This document shows, piece by piece, positions 13,358 to 24,291 of a DNA stretch of 64,000 nt. The notes beneath the pieces were generated by a model. It was not told the DNA's origin. It made no database searches and was given only the letters and a program-made list of their open reading frames with translations. The stretch is taken from positions 59,465,482 through 59,529,481 of the forward strand of contig JAVIAB010000046.1 of the NCBI GenBank assembly GCA_032433765.1, in the 5' to 3' direction. A program made the position numbers and the translations under genes. Each line of letters opens with the position of its first letter. Positions within the stretch are counted from its first letter, which is position 1. This stretch comes from Megaustenia siamemsis. Lineage: Eukaryota; Mollusca; Gastropoda; Stylommatophora; Ariophantidae.

Positions 13358-15645
13358 ATGTCTGTCTGTCTCTCTACTGCCATGTATATAAAGATAAGTT
13401 TTAGAAATATTGTTGTATATGTCTGTCTGTCTCTCTACTGCCATGTATATAAAGATAAGTTTTAGAAACATTGTTGTATATGTCTGTCTGTCTCTCTACT
13501 GCCATGTATATAAAGATAAGTTTTAGAAACATTGTTGTATATGTCTGTCTGTCTCTCTACTGCCATGTATATAAAGATAAGTTTTAGAAACATTGTTGTA
13601 TATGTCTGTCTGTCTCTCTACTGCCATGTATATAAAGATAAGTTTTAGAAATATTGTTGTATATGTCTGTCTGTCTCTCTACTGCCATGTATATAAAGAT
13701 AAGTTTTAGAAATATTGTTGTATATGTCTGTCTGTCTCTCTACTGCTATGTATATAAAGATAAGTTTTAGAAACATTGTTGTATATGTCTGTCTGTCTCT
13801 CTACTGCTATGTATATAACGATAAGTTTTAGAAATATTGTTGTATGTCTGTCTGTCTCTCTACTGCCATGTATATAAAGATAAGTTTTAGAAATATTGTT
13901 GTATATGTCTGTCTGTCTCTCTACTGCCATGTATATAAAGATGAGTTTTAGAAATATTGTTGTATATGTCTGTCTGTCTCTCTACTGCCATGTATATAAA
14001 GATAAGTTTTAGAAATATTGTTGTATGTGTCTGTCTCTCTACTGCCATGTATATAAAGATAAGTTTTAGAAATATTGTTGTTATATGTCTGTCTGTCTCT
14101 CTACTGCCATGTATATAAAGATAAGTTTTAGAAACATTGTTGTATATGTCTGTCTGTCTCTCTACTGCCATGTATATAAAGATAAGTTTTAGAAATATTG
14201 TTATATATGTCTGTTTGTCTCTCTACTGCCATGCATATAAAGATAAGTTTTAGAAACATTGTTGTATATGTCTGTCTGTCTGTCTACTGCCATGTATATA
14301 AAGATAAGTTTTAGAATATTGTTGTATATGTCTGTCTCTCTACTGCCATGTATATAACGATAAGTTTTAGAAATATTGTTGTATATGTCTGTCTGTCTAC
14401 TACCATGTATATAAAGATAAGTTTTAGAATATTGCTGTATGTGTCTGTCTGTCTACTGCCATGTATATAAAGATAAGTTTTAGAAATAGTGTTGTATATG
14501 TCTGTCTGTCTGTCTACTACCATGTATATAAAGATAAGTTTTAGAAATATTGTTGTATGTGTCTGTCTCTCTCTACTGACATGTATATAAAGATAAGTTT
14601 TAGAAATATTGTTGTATATGTCTGTCTGTCTGTCTGTCTGTCTGTCTACTGCCATGTATATAAAGATAAGTTTTAGAAATATTGTTGTGTGTGTGTGTCT
14701 GTCTGTCTGTCTACTGCCATGTATATAAAGATAAGTTTTAGAAATATTGTTGTATATGTCTGTCTGTCTGTCTGTCTGTCTGTCTACTGCCATGTATATA
14801 AAGATAAGTTTTAGAAATATTGTTGTGTGTGTCTGTCTGTCTGTCTCTCTACTGCCATGTATATAAAGATAAGTTTTAGAAATATTGTTGTATGTCTGTC
14901 TGTCTGTCTGTCTACTGCCATGTATATAAAGATAGTTTTAGAAATATTGTTGTGTATGTCTGTCTGTCTGTCTCTCTACTGCCATGTATATAAAGATAAG
15001 TTTTAGAAATATTGTTGTGTGTGTCTGTCTGTCTGTCTGTCTACTGCCATGTATATAAAGATAAGTTTTAGAAATATTGTTGATATGTCTGTCTGTCTCT
15101 CTACTGCCATGCATATAAAGATAAGTTTTAGAAATATTGTTGTATGTGTCTGTCTGTCTGTCTGTCTACTGCCATGTATATAAAGATAAGTTTGAGATAT
15201 TTGTTGTATGTGTATGTCTCCAAGAAATATTGTTGTATGTGTCTATCTATTTGTCTGCTGTCATGTATATAAAGGCAAGTATAAGAAACGTTTGTATGTG
15301 TCTGTCTATCTACTACCATGTATATAAAGATAAGTATAAGAAATATTGTTGTATGTGTCTGTCTCTCTACTGCCATGTATATAATGATAAGTATAAGAAT
15401 AGTGTTGTATGTGTCTTTCTCTCTACTGCCATGTATATAAAGATAAGTATAAGAATAGTGTTGTATGTGTCTTTCTCTCTACTGCCATGTATATAAAGAT
15501 AAGTATAAGAATAGTGTTGTATGTGTCTTTCTCTCTACTGCCATGTATATAAAGATAAGTATAAGAATAGTGTTGTATGTGTCTTTCATGTATATAAGAT
15601 AAGTATTGGAATATCGTTGAATTTGTTTGTCTGTCTAATTCTTGC
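13358..15645. repeat. 61-bp minisatellite array, right block, about 37 copies
   Basis: This continues the 61-bp array in the same phase after the LINE-A insertion. From about 15190 the units diverge (AAGTATAAGAATAGTGTTG) and end in a degenerate edge near 15645, as expected for the non-homogenised border of a tandem array. Confidence 0.97.
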
Positions 15646-16301
15646 ATCCTCAAAGGTTTGCTGATCCATGACTACCCCTGTGGACACACACACTCTCATG
15701 TGATCACGCTAATGATGACTACCATCCCGTGCCCGGTCTGTGTATCGTGTCAGAGTCTCTCCTGATACTCGCAATCATTGACCACTAGCACCCGTCACTC
15801 AAGGACATCGTGTCGGAGGTTGTTTCTTGTTAACCGACAAATTCGGCATTGGAAAGTCTTCACAATATCGATTCGCTCGTCCAGCACGTAGCCCATACAT
15901 GTGGCCAGACCTACTTGTAGACTACTATCTGCCTGATCACAACTTGATTGTGCTGTAATGTGATGATACGACACGCTGCTCTAGTGGCAAGCCAATGTGT
16001 CGAACGATCGATCCTGGTTGAAGCTTCTCCATGGCTGTCAGTGTTTTCTCTTCTCACCCGGTGTCCAATCTGTGTGAGTGGTTATTATTCAACTGCTTTG
16101 TATCAGTCCAGAAAATAGTTGATTTCTCTGTCTGTGATGCGTCTCTGACAAAGGCTGACTAACGACATTCTCTCGACACTTTGACAAACTCCTTTTGTTT
16201 AGCGGGCACACGTGTGTGCTTGTAGCCTTGACCTGTCTCATCTAGCTTCACTTTCTACGCGTTAACTACACAGCACTAGTGTGTATTACAAAATAACTTG
16301 T
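15646..16301. other. Unique spacer, no gene recognised
   Basis: About 650 bp of mixed-composition sequence without a long open frame, RNA gene or recognisable element end. It separates the 61-bp array from the 39-bp array. Confidence 0.6.
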
Positions 16302-16684
16302 GACGAAAATGTAACACACATTAGGAAATGGTAGACGAGATAGGTTATGGTAACACACATTAGGAAATGGTTGACGAGATAGGTTATGGTAACACACATT
16401 AGGAAAGGGTTGACGAGATAGGTTATGGTAACACACATTAGGAAATGGTAGATGAGATAGGTTATGGTAACACACATTAGGAAATGGTAGACGAGATAGG
16501 TTATGGTAACACACATTAGGAAATGGTAGATGAGATAGGTTATGGTAACACACATTAGGAAATGGTAGACGAGATAGGTTATGGTAACACACATTAGGAA
16601 ATGGTAGACGAGATAGGTTATGGCAACACACATTAGGAAATGGTTAGACGAGATAGGTTATGGTAACACACATTAGGAAATGAG
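16302..16684. repeat. 39-bp minisatellite, about 10 copies
   Basis: Units of 39 bp are tagged by AACACACATTAGGAAATGGT and GAGATAGGTTATGGT. Because 39 is divisible by 3, minus-strand frames of about 120 codons stay open in more than one frame; these are not genes. Confidence 0.97.
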
Positions 16685-16830
16685 AGTCGGATTTGTGTGG
16701 AGAGTAGAGACGAGCTGAAATACTAAACAACATGAAGGTAGGAGAGACAGAGACAAAGATGCTGGTTAGTTTGATGACGTGACGGTAGTGGAAAGGAACA
16801 ACGCTGGGACTATTGCAGGCTTGTTCTTAT

Positions 16831-17070
16831 TTCCTTCCTCATTTGTCTTTCAGAATCGAGGATGTAGTTTGTGGTCTTTTGCTTGTCTGTTGACTTCTGC
16901 TGCTGTCATGTTTTCCTACAGTTTGTGAGATCCCATCAATCAATCTGTTGTCGTGGTCAGCCCTTGAGTCTGGAGTTATCGTGACGTTCAGTAAAGGCTC
17001 GTTCTGTTTTTATCTTATCGTTCGTCTTATCACCCGCTCAAACCATTCTATATGTTGTTATTAAGTTATG
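16831..17070 (-). pseudogene. LINE-D 3' fragment
   Basis: This segment aligns by eye along its length with 51080-51310. Shared words include TTCCTTCCTCAT, TTTTGCTTGTCTG/TTTTGCTCTTCTG, CTTCTGCTGCTGTCATG/CTCTGCTGCTGTTATG and AAACCATTCTATATG/AAACCATTTTATCTG. The copy at 51 kb is contiguous with coding-like LINE C-terminal sequence, so this is a decayed 3' end of the same family. The sequence 16685-16830 beside it shows nothing recognisable. Confidence 0.7.
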
Positions 17071-17095
17071 TGTATGTTTTATTATTTTACTCAAA

Positions 17096-17512
17096 CTGGT
17101 TCATGGGTGCTCCTATCTCAGCATGTCCAGCGACTGACAACTGGTTCATGGGTGCTCCTATCTCAGCATGTCCAGCGACTGACAACTGGTTCATGGGTGC
17201 TCCTATCTCAGCATGTCCAGCGACTGACAACTGGTTCATTGGTGCTCCTATCTCAGCATGTCCAGCGACTGACAACTGGTTCATTGGTGCTCCTATCTCA
17301 GCATGTCCAGCGACTGACAACTGGTTCATGGGTGCTCCTATCTCAGCATGTCCAGCGACTGACACTGGTTCATTGGTGCTCCTATCCCAGCATGTCCAGC
17401 GACAGACAACTGTGTCATGGGTGCTCCTATCTCAGCATGTCCAGCGACTGACAACTGGTCATGGGTGCTCCTATCTCAGCATGTTCAGCGACTGACAACT
17501 GGTTCGGTTGGT
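17096..17512. repeat. 45-bp minisatellite, first block, about 9 copies
   Basis: Units of 45 bp are tagged by TGGTTCATGGGTGCTCCTAT and CAGCATGTCCAGCGACTGAC. The reverse complement contains GTCAGTCGCTGGACA, shared with the C-terminal coding part of the RNase H LINE at about 33553, so the unit seems to come from that LINE. Open frames in several frames reflect the period (15 codons). Confidence 0.96.
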
Positions 17513-17880
17513 TGCGTTCGCCCGATGACTAAAGTATTCTAGAGTATCGTAGTAGACTAGAATACTTCTCTTCATCATCCGCCCTTACAAGGACGTAGTG
17601 GAACGTGTCTGCGTTGTGTTGTGGTTTGCAGTATAACTGTTATATTTGCGCCTTTCGCCCAACACATCCGACTTCAGCACGACATTTTTGAGTACCGGGT
17701 TGTCTTCCCTCTTCGATCCCTGCACGCTTGGCCAGACTAGACAGGTTAGTCTGTTACTGGAGGCACCGCGGAGAGGTGGAGCAGTCTGGATGGTTTTGGG
17801 TTCACCGATCCTGGCGCAAGCCATCAGCTGTGGGTCCCTGACAACTTCCAGCTCTGGTGCTGGTAGGCGCGCCTTCGCCT
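17513..17880 (-). other. Unrecognised segment with a 117-codon minus-strand open frame between two 45-bp blocks
   Basis: A minus-strand frame (17585-17938) stays open through non-repetitive sequence and includes ELEVVRDPQLMACARIGEPK and LTCLVWPSVQGSKRED. Its first residues lie in the 45-bp repeat. The composition is protein-like, but I do not recognise a domain. It could be part of a retroelement ORF or a decayed exon. GACAACTTCCAGCTCTGG near 17840 resembles GACAACTCCAGCTCTG at about 18103, on the outer edge of the second 45-bp block, so the segment is flanked by related sequence. Confidence 0.4.
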
Positions 17881-18112
17881 CCAACTGGTTCATGGGTGCT
17901 CCTATCTCAGTGTGTCCAGCGACTGACAACTGGTTCATGGTGCTCCTATCTCAGCATGTCCAGCGACTGACAACTGGTTCATGGGTGCTCCTATCTCAGC
18001 ATGTCCAGCGACTGACAACTGGTTCATGGGTGCTCCTATCTCAGCATGTCCAGCGACTGACAACTGGTTCATGGGTGCTCCTATCTCAGCATGTCCAGCG
18101 ACTGACAACTCC
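17881..18112. repeat. 45-bp minisatellite, second block, about 5 copies
   Basis: The same 45-bp unit as at 17096-17512 is separated from it by about 370 bp of non-repeat DNA. Its right edge passes directly into minus-strand LINE-B coding sequence at the place where the homologous LINE words occur. Confidence 0.96.
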
Positions 18113-19215
18113 AGCTCTGTGTTGGTTGATGTGCCTATCTTAAGCTCCCATTTTCTTCCTCCGAGTGAGTGACGTGAACTAATGGATGTCGAAATCCTGT
18201 GCCCTTCCCACATCTCGGAGGGCATTGGTGACGTCCGCCAAATCCATTGGTTGACCGTCTTCAACGACACCACAGTTAGACAACCTGTCCGTTCTTTCAT
18301 TTCCCCGTACTCCCACATGTCCAGGGACCTAGACAAAGGTGACTGCTTATTGTTGACTTCTGTGATGACTCGACCCATTGCCTACGAACAGAGAACTCGA
18401 TCCATTGTCTACATACAAAGCCCACCTCCACTTTTCTTATCATGCTCATCGAATCACTCAGTATGCAGACGTGGGTATAGTCTTGTGACTTTAATCAGAT
18501 GATTCCCTGGTCACTGCCATCACCTCCATTGTCATGCTACTCGTAGTCATGACGTATGCATCACTGCCTTTTTTGACCATTCTACCAGCCGAGCCAGCTG
18601 TAAATGCCCAGGCACCCCTTTGGTGTCGTATTACAGATCGTTTGTATAGATGACTGTATCTTTCTCATCGGTGTTATCCCAGGTGAGACCATTGACCTCC
18701 ACTGGATTCAGCTCCCTACATTACCAATCGAGTGTGAAAATACACGAGAATGTGCCCCTGAATAAGGTAGGCACCGGTATCTACTCCTCGCCAGTGTTGA
18801 TATTGGTAAGCCCACATACATCTTTAAAGGCATCTGTGCAGCCCACCCTTGATTTGCCTTTAGCCGGTCACCTTTCCTGTGTTGAGTTCTTGGTGCAATG
18901 GACGCTCTTTATCTGCACATATCTTCAGGTATGCCCCACCTTCCGGTTGTTGATCCTATCTTTCACTATGGAAGGAAAGTCAAGAAGATACTCACTGTCT
19001 ATCGCATACCCCAAGGTAATACACATTGCCTCTTTTTGAACTTTCTCTGGCCTGTCGATCTGGGTTGTTCTGACATTTCGATTGGCGAGAGGACTGGTCC
19101 ATGGAACAGAAATATATCTGCTCAATATTTGCGGCTGCTTGACCTTCATGACATCTTTTCCTTTGCAGTGTTTGTAAAATCACATGATCGACGTGAACAC
19201 AGACTGTGATCAAAT
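18113..19215 (-). pseudogene. RNase H-bearing LINE (LINE-B), minus-strand decayed copy
   Basis: Read on the minus strand, the segment runs through a post-RT region (18925-19215, with LANRNVRTTQIDRPEKVQKE and LGYAIDSEYLLDFPSI) into an RNase H domain (about 18140-18650). The domain shows the SSMTMEVMAVTRE block, LSDSMSMIRKVE, and VPGHVG followed by RGNE. These match the plus-strand copy at 32377-33639. Several frame breaks are present and the C-terminus is lost at the 45-bp array. RNase H is found in only some LINE groups (for example the I and R1-like groups); the family here is not named. It is non-functional. Confidence 0.82.
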
Positions 19216-19235
19216 GAACTCATCAACCTGTCCCT

Positions 19236-19915
19236 GGTTACATCGTCAACTCTCATTCGTCCATCGTCAACTCCCATTCGTACCATCGTTTAACTCCCAT
19301 TCGTCCATCGTTAACTCCAATTCGTCCATCGTTAACTCCAATTCGTCCATCGTTAACTCCCATTCGTCCTCCCCATCGTTAACTCCCATTCGTCCATCAT
19401 TAACTCCATTCGTCCATCGTTAACTCCCATTCGTCCATCGTTAACTCCCAATTCGTCCATCGTTAACTCCAATTCGTCCATCGTTAACTCCAATTCGTCC
19501 ATCGTTAACTCCAATTCGTCCATCGTTAACTCCCATTCGTCATCTAACTCCAATTCGTCCATCGTTAACTCCAATTCGTCCATCGTTAACTCCAATTCGT
19601 CCATCGTTAACTCCCATTCGTCCATCGTTAACTCCCATTCGTACCATCGTTAACTCCAATTCGTCCATCGTTAACTCCAATTCGTCCATCGTTAACTCCC
19701 ATTCGTCCATCGTTAACTCCAATTCGTCCATCGTTAACTCCCATTCGTCCATCGTTAACTCCCATTCGTCCATCGTTAACTCCCATTCGTACCATCGTTA
19801 ACTCCCATTCGTCCATCGTTAACTCCAATTCCTACCATCGGTAGGTCCCATTCGTCCATCGTTAACTCCAATTCCTACCATCGGTAGGTCCCATTCGTAC
19901 CATCGGTAGGTCCCA
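19236..19915. repeat. 21-bp minisatellite, about 32 copies
   Basis: Units of 21 bp are variants of CCATCGTTAACTCCCATTCG. A few units carry an extra base (CGTACCATCG) or ATCGGTAGG. Seven-codon periodicity gives minus-strand MDEWELT/MDELELT open frames that are not credited as a gene. The left end is 20 bp from the LINE-B copy. Confidence 0.97.
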
Positions 19916-20014
19916 TTCACACCTTCCAGACCTATCACAGCTGCATATGTCACCTATCGTCTGTGGAATTCTTGGATGACATCATATGCGAAGACTGCCG
20001 CATTGAGCCATGTT

Positions 20015-20163
20015 TGCTATATATAACCTCCTAGTGTGGCTGGCTATATCTATAACCTCCTAGTGTGGCTGGCTATATCTATAACCTCCTAGTGTGGCTG
20101 GCTATATCTATAACTCCTAGTGTGGCTGGCTATATCTATAACCTCCTAGTGTGGCTGGCTATC
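20015..20163. repeat. 29-bp tandem repeat, about 5 copies
   Basis: Units are tagged by ATAACCTCCTAGTGTGGCTG and GCTATATCT; one unit lacks a C. The flanks 19916-20014 are unremarkable. Confidence 0.95.
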
Positions 20164-20197
20164 TGTTCTAGACGTTAGGGACAACCATTTTCTCCAG

Positions 20198-20480
20198 CTA
20201 CTCTTGTATCTGTATGTATACAATGGTAGGAACTATTCCTAGCTTTTTTCTCAGTTCTTCATTTCTGATCTTATCTCTCAGGCTGTTTCCTGTCATTCGT
20301 CTAACACATTTCATCTCTGTAGAGGTTATTTTTCTTATTGTTCTTGCATCTAGTTTCCAGGTCTGGCATTGGTAGCACAACGTTGGGATGAAGATTGTGT
20401 TGTAGAGTGCCGTTTTGCCTCTAGAGTTATTTCTTGTTGGACAATAGTGGTGATAACTGTCCAGCGATTTGACAAGCTTT
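20198..20480 (-). pseudogene. LINE-D fragment (post-RT region)
   Basis: The minus-strand frame reads YQCQTWKLDARTIRKI and EMKCVRRMTGNSLRDKIRNE, typical of the region after reverse transcriptase in non-LTR elements (a QTW block then EMKxxRR). The DNA is closely similar to 51340-51510, with shared words such as GATCTTATCTCTCAG and TCTGGCATTGGTAGCACAA. It is truncated at both ends. Confidence 0.82.
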
Positions 20481-20539
20481 GTTGCATCTTGATTCTATAT
20501 CTCATCATGATCATCAAGTACCGGGCCTAGTGGCGTAGG

Positions 20540-21310
20540 TGATCATGTCTATCCACAACTTTCGATCTCGGCAGCTATTTATAATTTCTGTTGTTGACCT
20601 TCTGCCAAGCCATTTTCTTAAGCTGTCTATTATGTTTTCTCTTTGCTTCCCTCTATCTCTTCGTCCCTCAATTTTTTCCAGTTGTTACAATATATTCCAG
20701 CTGTTCTCTTCTCATTACATGGCCAAAAAATGATGATTGTTTCTTCCTAATATTGGAAATTAGCTCTCTTTTTGCTTTGACCTCTCTCAGAACCTCTTCA
20801 TTACTCTTCTTAGATGTCCATGGTATTCTCAACATTCTTCTGTAAAACCACATCTCTACAGACTCCAGTGATTTTCTTGTCTGTTGTCCTATTGTCCTTG
20901 ACTCGCATCCGTATGTTAGGACTGGCTCTACGTAACATTTAAGAACTCTTTTTCTTGTTTCTATTGTCAAAATGGATTGCATAGTATCTTCCTCATTTTT
21001 TGGAAAGCTGCCTTTGCCTGAGCCATTCTGCATCTCACCTCTCTTGTACATCTTCCGTCTGAGGTTAACAAAGTTCCCAAATATTTACATTCATTTACCT
21101 GTTTTAATATTGTTCCACTTGTCTTTATTTTGCACTGAGGTGATGTTTTTTTTCCTATCTCTGCTGTTTGTGAATTGTCGTTTGTCACTAGACATGCTAG
21201 GTATGTAAATGGCTCTACTTGTTATAGTTGTTGCCATCTATCGTGATCTTGTTTCTCTGTGGCCATACTCACGCCTGTTGGTGTTGACATGTTTGGGGTA
21301 CCTGTCTAAA
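20540..21310 (-). pseudogene. LINE-E fragment (end of RT and C-terminal region)
   Basis: Minus-strand frames in order read ECKYLGTLLTSDGR, AQAKAAFQKMRKIL, then RKRVLKCYVEPVLTYGCESR, EMWFYRRMLRIPWTSKKSNE and FFGHVMRREQLEYIVTTGK. These are the standard blocks after RT motif C in RTE-style LINEs. The frame changes near 21000, so the copy is broken. A related copy lies at 47066-48000. The right edge (about 21300) runs into the 38-bp array, whose first unit overlaps LINE-like sequence. Confidence 0.88.
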
Positions 21311-21311
21311 A

Positions 21312-22340
21312 TCTTCTTCTAGCTCTTCTATTTTCTCATGTATTAGTGCCTGACTTCTAGGTCTTCTATTTTCTCATGTATTAGTGCCTGACTTGTAGGT
21401 CTTCTATTTTCTCATGTATTAGTGCCTGACTTGTAGGTCTTCTATTTTCTCATGTTTTAGTGCCTGACTTGTAGGTCTTCTATTTTCTCATGTTTTAGTG
21501 CCTGACTTGTAGGTCTTCTATTTTCTCATGTTTTAGTGCCTGACTTGTAGGTCTTCTATTTTCTCATGTATTAGTGCCTGACTTGTAGGTCTTCTATTTT
21601 CTCATGTATTAGTGCCTGACTTGTAGGTCTTCTATTTTCTCATGTATTAGTGCCTGACTTGTAGGTCTTCTATTTTCTCATGTATTAGTGCCTGACTTGT
21701 AGGTCTTCTATTTTCTCATGTTTTAGTGCCTGACTTGTAGGTCTTCTATTTTCTCATGTTTTAGTGCCTGACTTGTAGGTCTTCTATTTTCTCATGTTTT
21801 AGTGCCTGACTTGTAGGTCTTCTATTTCTCATGTATTAGTGCCTGACTTGTAGGTCTTCTATTTTCTCATGTTTTAGTGCCTGACTTGTAGGTCTTCTAT
21901 TTTCTCATGTTTTAGTGCCTGACTTGTAGGTCTTCTATTTTCTCATGTTTTAGTGCCTGACTTGTAGGTCTTCTATTTTCTCATGTATTAGTGCCTGACT
22001 TGTAGGTCTTCTATTTTCTCATGTTTTAGTGCCTGACTTGTAGGTCTTCTATTTTCTCATGTTTTAGTGCCTGACATGTAGGTCTTCTATTTTCTCATGT
22101 TTTAGTGCCTGACTTGTAGGTCTTCTATTTTCTCATGTTTTAGTGCCTGACTTGTAGGTCTTCTATTTTCTCATGTATTAGTGCCTGACTTGTAGGTCTT
22201 CTATTTCTCATGTATTAGTGCCTGACTTGTAGGTCTTCTATTTTCTCATGTTTTAGTGCCTGACTTGTAGGTCTTCTATTTTCTCATGTTTTAGTGCCTG
22301 ACTTGTAGGTCTTCTATTTTCTCATGTATTAGTGCCTGAT
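21312..22340. repeat. 38-bp minisatellite, about 27 copies
   Basis: Units are tagged by TCTTCTATTTTCTCATGT and TTAGTGCCTGACTTGTAGG, with an A/T variant (CATGTATTAG or CATGTTTTAG) scattered along the array. The left flank TTCTTCTAGCTCTTCTATTT suggests the unit may have started from the neighbouring LINE sequence. Confidence 0.97.
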
Positions 22341-22997
22341 CTTCTGCCAATAGAAGCTGGTTATAATCCGTTGTCTCCGATGCGTTGGCTAACTGACATG
22401 TGTAGTCGCGTAGGTAACAACAGGGGAAGTAGAAGTGGAGCTAGAGAAAGGGGCGTGATGGGACGTTGCTGGCCTGGTGGGGTCGAGTGTGGAACTGTTG
22501 CGGTGACGGTACAGGGGAAGACCATCTGAGGACTGTTACTCTAGGCTAGCGAGCACGTTCCGTGATTGGATCAAGGGCTGACGCTCGGACATCGCCGTCT
22601 ATAGAGGTAAGCCTGAGTGCTGAAAAGGAAATGCCCAACACACTCACAAGCGTGACGTTTGCAGCTGTAGAGCGCTGAGATCATTCTAACCACAGCCGCC
22701 CCTGCTTGTAAAGATGAAAACGTCATGCTAGGCCATGGCTTGGACTACTGAACCACGTTTGTCCGATGATATTGATCGTTTCGTGGTCACCAACAAGAGA
22801 ATGACTGCACTAAAGTCAGCCTTGCCGCGGCTCTATATTACTAGTTATAGTGTCTCTAAGTCTGGCCAGGAAGAATATATTTCGCTGCTCTCTTCTTGTC
22901 TCTACGTATTTGAGGCCTAGTCCCAGTTTAGCAACAGTTGGAGAAACACTGCACCAGAGAATGTCTCATTGTCCTTGACTACCCCTTCTTTTCTCCT
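22341..22997. other. Unique spacer between arrays, no gene recognised
   Basis: About 650 bp, more GC-balanced than its surroundings, with two short plus-strand open frames (22332-22529 and 22735-22920). Neither has a domain I recognise, a conserved partner in the window or convincing splice signals. Confidence 0.5.
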
Positions 22998-24127
22998 TTC
23001 TCAAAACACCCACTGTTGTTTTATCATATATCGACTTTTTCAATACATCCACTATTGTTTTGTCATATATCGACTTTCTCAATACATCCACTTTTGTTTT
23101 GTCATATATCGGCTTTCTCAATACATCCACTTTTGTTTTGTCATATATCGACTTTCTCAATACACCCACTTTTGTTTTGTCATATATCGACTTTCTCAAT
23201 ACATCCACTTTTGTTTTGTCATATATCGACTTTCTCAATACATCCACTTTTGTTTTGTCATATATCGACTTTCTCAATACATCCACTTTTTTTTGTCATA
23301 TCGACTTTCTCAATACACTCGCTATTGTTTTGTCATATATCGACTTTTTCAATACATCCACTTTTGTTTTGTCATATATCGACTTTCTCAATACATCCAC
23401 TTTTGTTTTGTCATATCGACTTTCTCAATACACTCGCTATTGTTTTGTCATATATCGACTTTTTCAATACATCCACTTTTGTTTTGTCATATATCGACTT
23501 TCTCAATACATCCACTTTTGTTTTGTCATATATCGACTTTCTCAATACATCCACTTTTGTTTTGTCATATATCGACTTTCTCAATACATCCACTTTTGTT
23601 TTGTCATATATCGACTTTCTCAATACACTCGCTATTGTTTTGTCATATCGACTTTCTCAATACACTCGCTATTGTTTTGTCATATATCGACTTTCTCAAT
23701 ACATCCACTTTTGTTTTGTCATATATCGACTTTTTCAATACACCCGCTATTTTTTTCTCATATGTCGACTTTCTCAATACATCCACTTTTGTTTTGTCAT
23801 ATATCGACTTTTTCAATACATCCACTTTTGTTTTGTCATATATCGACTTTTTCAATACATCCACTTTTGTTTTGTCATATATCGACTTTCTCAATACATC
23901 CACTTTTGTTTTGTCATATATCGACTTTCTCAATACATCCACTTTTGTTTTGTCATATATCGACTTTTTCAATACATCCACTATTGTTTCATCATATATC
24001 GACTTTCTCAATACATCCACTATTGTTTCATCATATATCGACTTTCTCAATACATCAATTATTGTTTTATCATAGATCAACTTTCTCAATACATCAATTA
24101 TTGTTTCATCATATATCGACTTTCTCA
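22998..24127. repeat. 39-bp minisatellite, about 29 copies
   Basis: Units of 39 bp are tagged by CATATATCGACTTTCTCAAT and ACATCCACTTTTGTTTTG. Because the period is 13 codons, all three plus frames stay open for about 370-400 codons and minus frames are open too. That symmetry argues strongly against a protein. Three units with CACTCGCTATTG mark local duplications. Confidence 0.98.
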
Positions 24128-24291
24128 AGTTTGGTTATAATTACTTTCTGCTGCTCTGTTGAGATTAGTAACAGTTAAAGAACAGTTCACGAGATGTCGG
24201 GTAGGCGGTTTGAGGGTTTATCTACTCGAGGGAGCTGTCAGGCTAATAGAGAAATAATAGTTGAGGTCAGCTAGACACAATCACTGGCTAG
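24128..24291. other. Short unique spacer
   Basis: Non-repetitive sequence between the 39-bp and 37-bp arrays. No feature is seen. Confidence 0.5.

Noticed and set aside
5769..15653. Many 60-160-codon frames reading YLYIHGS or MYIKISFRN
   Set aside because: They are translations of the 61-bp minisatellite on both strands in rotating frames.
17585..17938. A 117-codon minus-strand gene
   Set aside because: Part of the frame lies in the 45-bp repeat and no domain or splice structure is recognised. It is kept only as an unrecognised segment.
22938..24178. Plus-strand open frames of 368-400 codons
   Set aside because: All three plus frames are open together and minus frames are open too, because the 39-bp unit is a multiple of three and lacks stops. 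No codon bias, domain or start context supports a protein.
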